NCBI RefSeq assembly: GCF_943914015.1
Contig: NZ_CALUAK010000063.1
Coordinates: 1-14,472 of the forward strand
DNA: 14,472 nucleotides
Reading direction: 5' to 3'
Origin: an uncultured Corynebacterium sp.
GTDB lineage: Bacteria; Actinomycetota; Actinomycetes; Mycobacteriales; Mycobacteriaceae
Part shown: positions 14,464 through 14,472 of the stretch, piece after piece
How the letters are laid out: each line of letters starts with the position of its first letter
How positions within the stretch are numbered: the stretch's first letter is position 1
The notes under the pieces: model-generated
Told to the model about the DNA's origin: nothing
The model's input: only the letters and a program-made list of their open reading frames with translations
The model's database searches: none
Made by a program: the position numbers and the translations under genes

Positions 14464-14472
14464 TGGTGGGCT

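Noticed and set aside
1..14472. CRISPR array, tRNA, rRNA, transposase or att-site duplication
   Set aside because: I looked for regular repeats, cloverleaf-like stretches, transposase motifs and matched direct repeats, especially around 889-2950, and saw none.

Overview
The window comes from an actinobacterium, most likely Corynebacterium or a close relative. Three things point there. The gene order ychF / DUF6542 / ispH / xseA-xseB / DUF4245 / glpX / fumC matches, from memory, the Mycobacterium tuberculosis Rv1112-Rv1098c neighbourhood. Core genes are GC-rich (a sampled fumC line is 40/60 G+C). Many genes carry a TANNNT -10 hexamer only 7-8 nt before an ATG or GTG, the leaderless layout common in actinobacteria.

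Left part (1-2846), accessory and decaying. A minus-strand ArsO-like flavin monooxygenase gene runs off the left edge and is frameshifted inside its FAD-binding glycine loop. About 375 bp of mostly unexplained DNA follows. Next is a 440-residue, helix-rich protein of unknown function on the plus strand; it has a plausible leaderless promoter and a more AT-rich body (a sampled line is 28/60 G+C). Right behind it is a truncated ArfB (peptidyl-tRNA hydrolase / ribosome rescue factor) whose catalytic GGQ has become GVQ.

Middle part (3001-9186), conserved housekeeping. ychF (minus) and a DUF2218 gene (minus) are followed, divergently, by an AI-2E-family membrane protein, rmuC and a DUF6542 membrane protein (all plus, each apparently with its own promoter). 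ispH (minus) converges on the DUF6542 gene, with a 9-bp perfect inverted repeat lying over the stop of the DUF6542 gene and the 21-bp gap.

Right part (9290-14472). xseA and xseB (plus) encode exonuclease VII and converge on a DUF4245 membrane-anchored protein (minus). A 300-bp AT-rich control region with several inverted repeats separates that gene from glpX (class II fructose-1,6-bisphosphatase). glpX and fumC (class II fumarase) each end in a strong intrinsic terminator. The last 100 bp hold two compact hairpins and no gene I can recognise.

Functionally the conserved block combines central carbon metabolism (glpX, fumC), isoprenoid precursor synthesis (ispH), DNA metabolism (xseAB, rmuC), a ribosome-associated ATPase (ychF) and four poorly characterised membrane or small proteins. 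I found no CRISPR array, tRNA, rRNA or insertion sequence. The best candidates for undescribed biology are the 440-residue orphan and the altered ArfB next to it; neither is shown to be a new system by the sequence alone.
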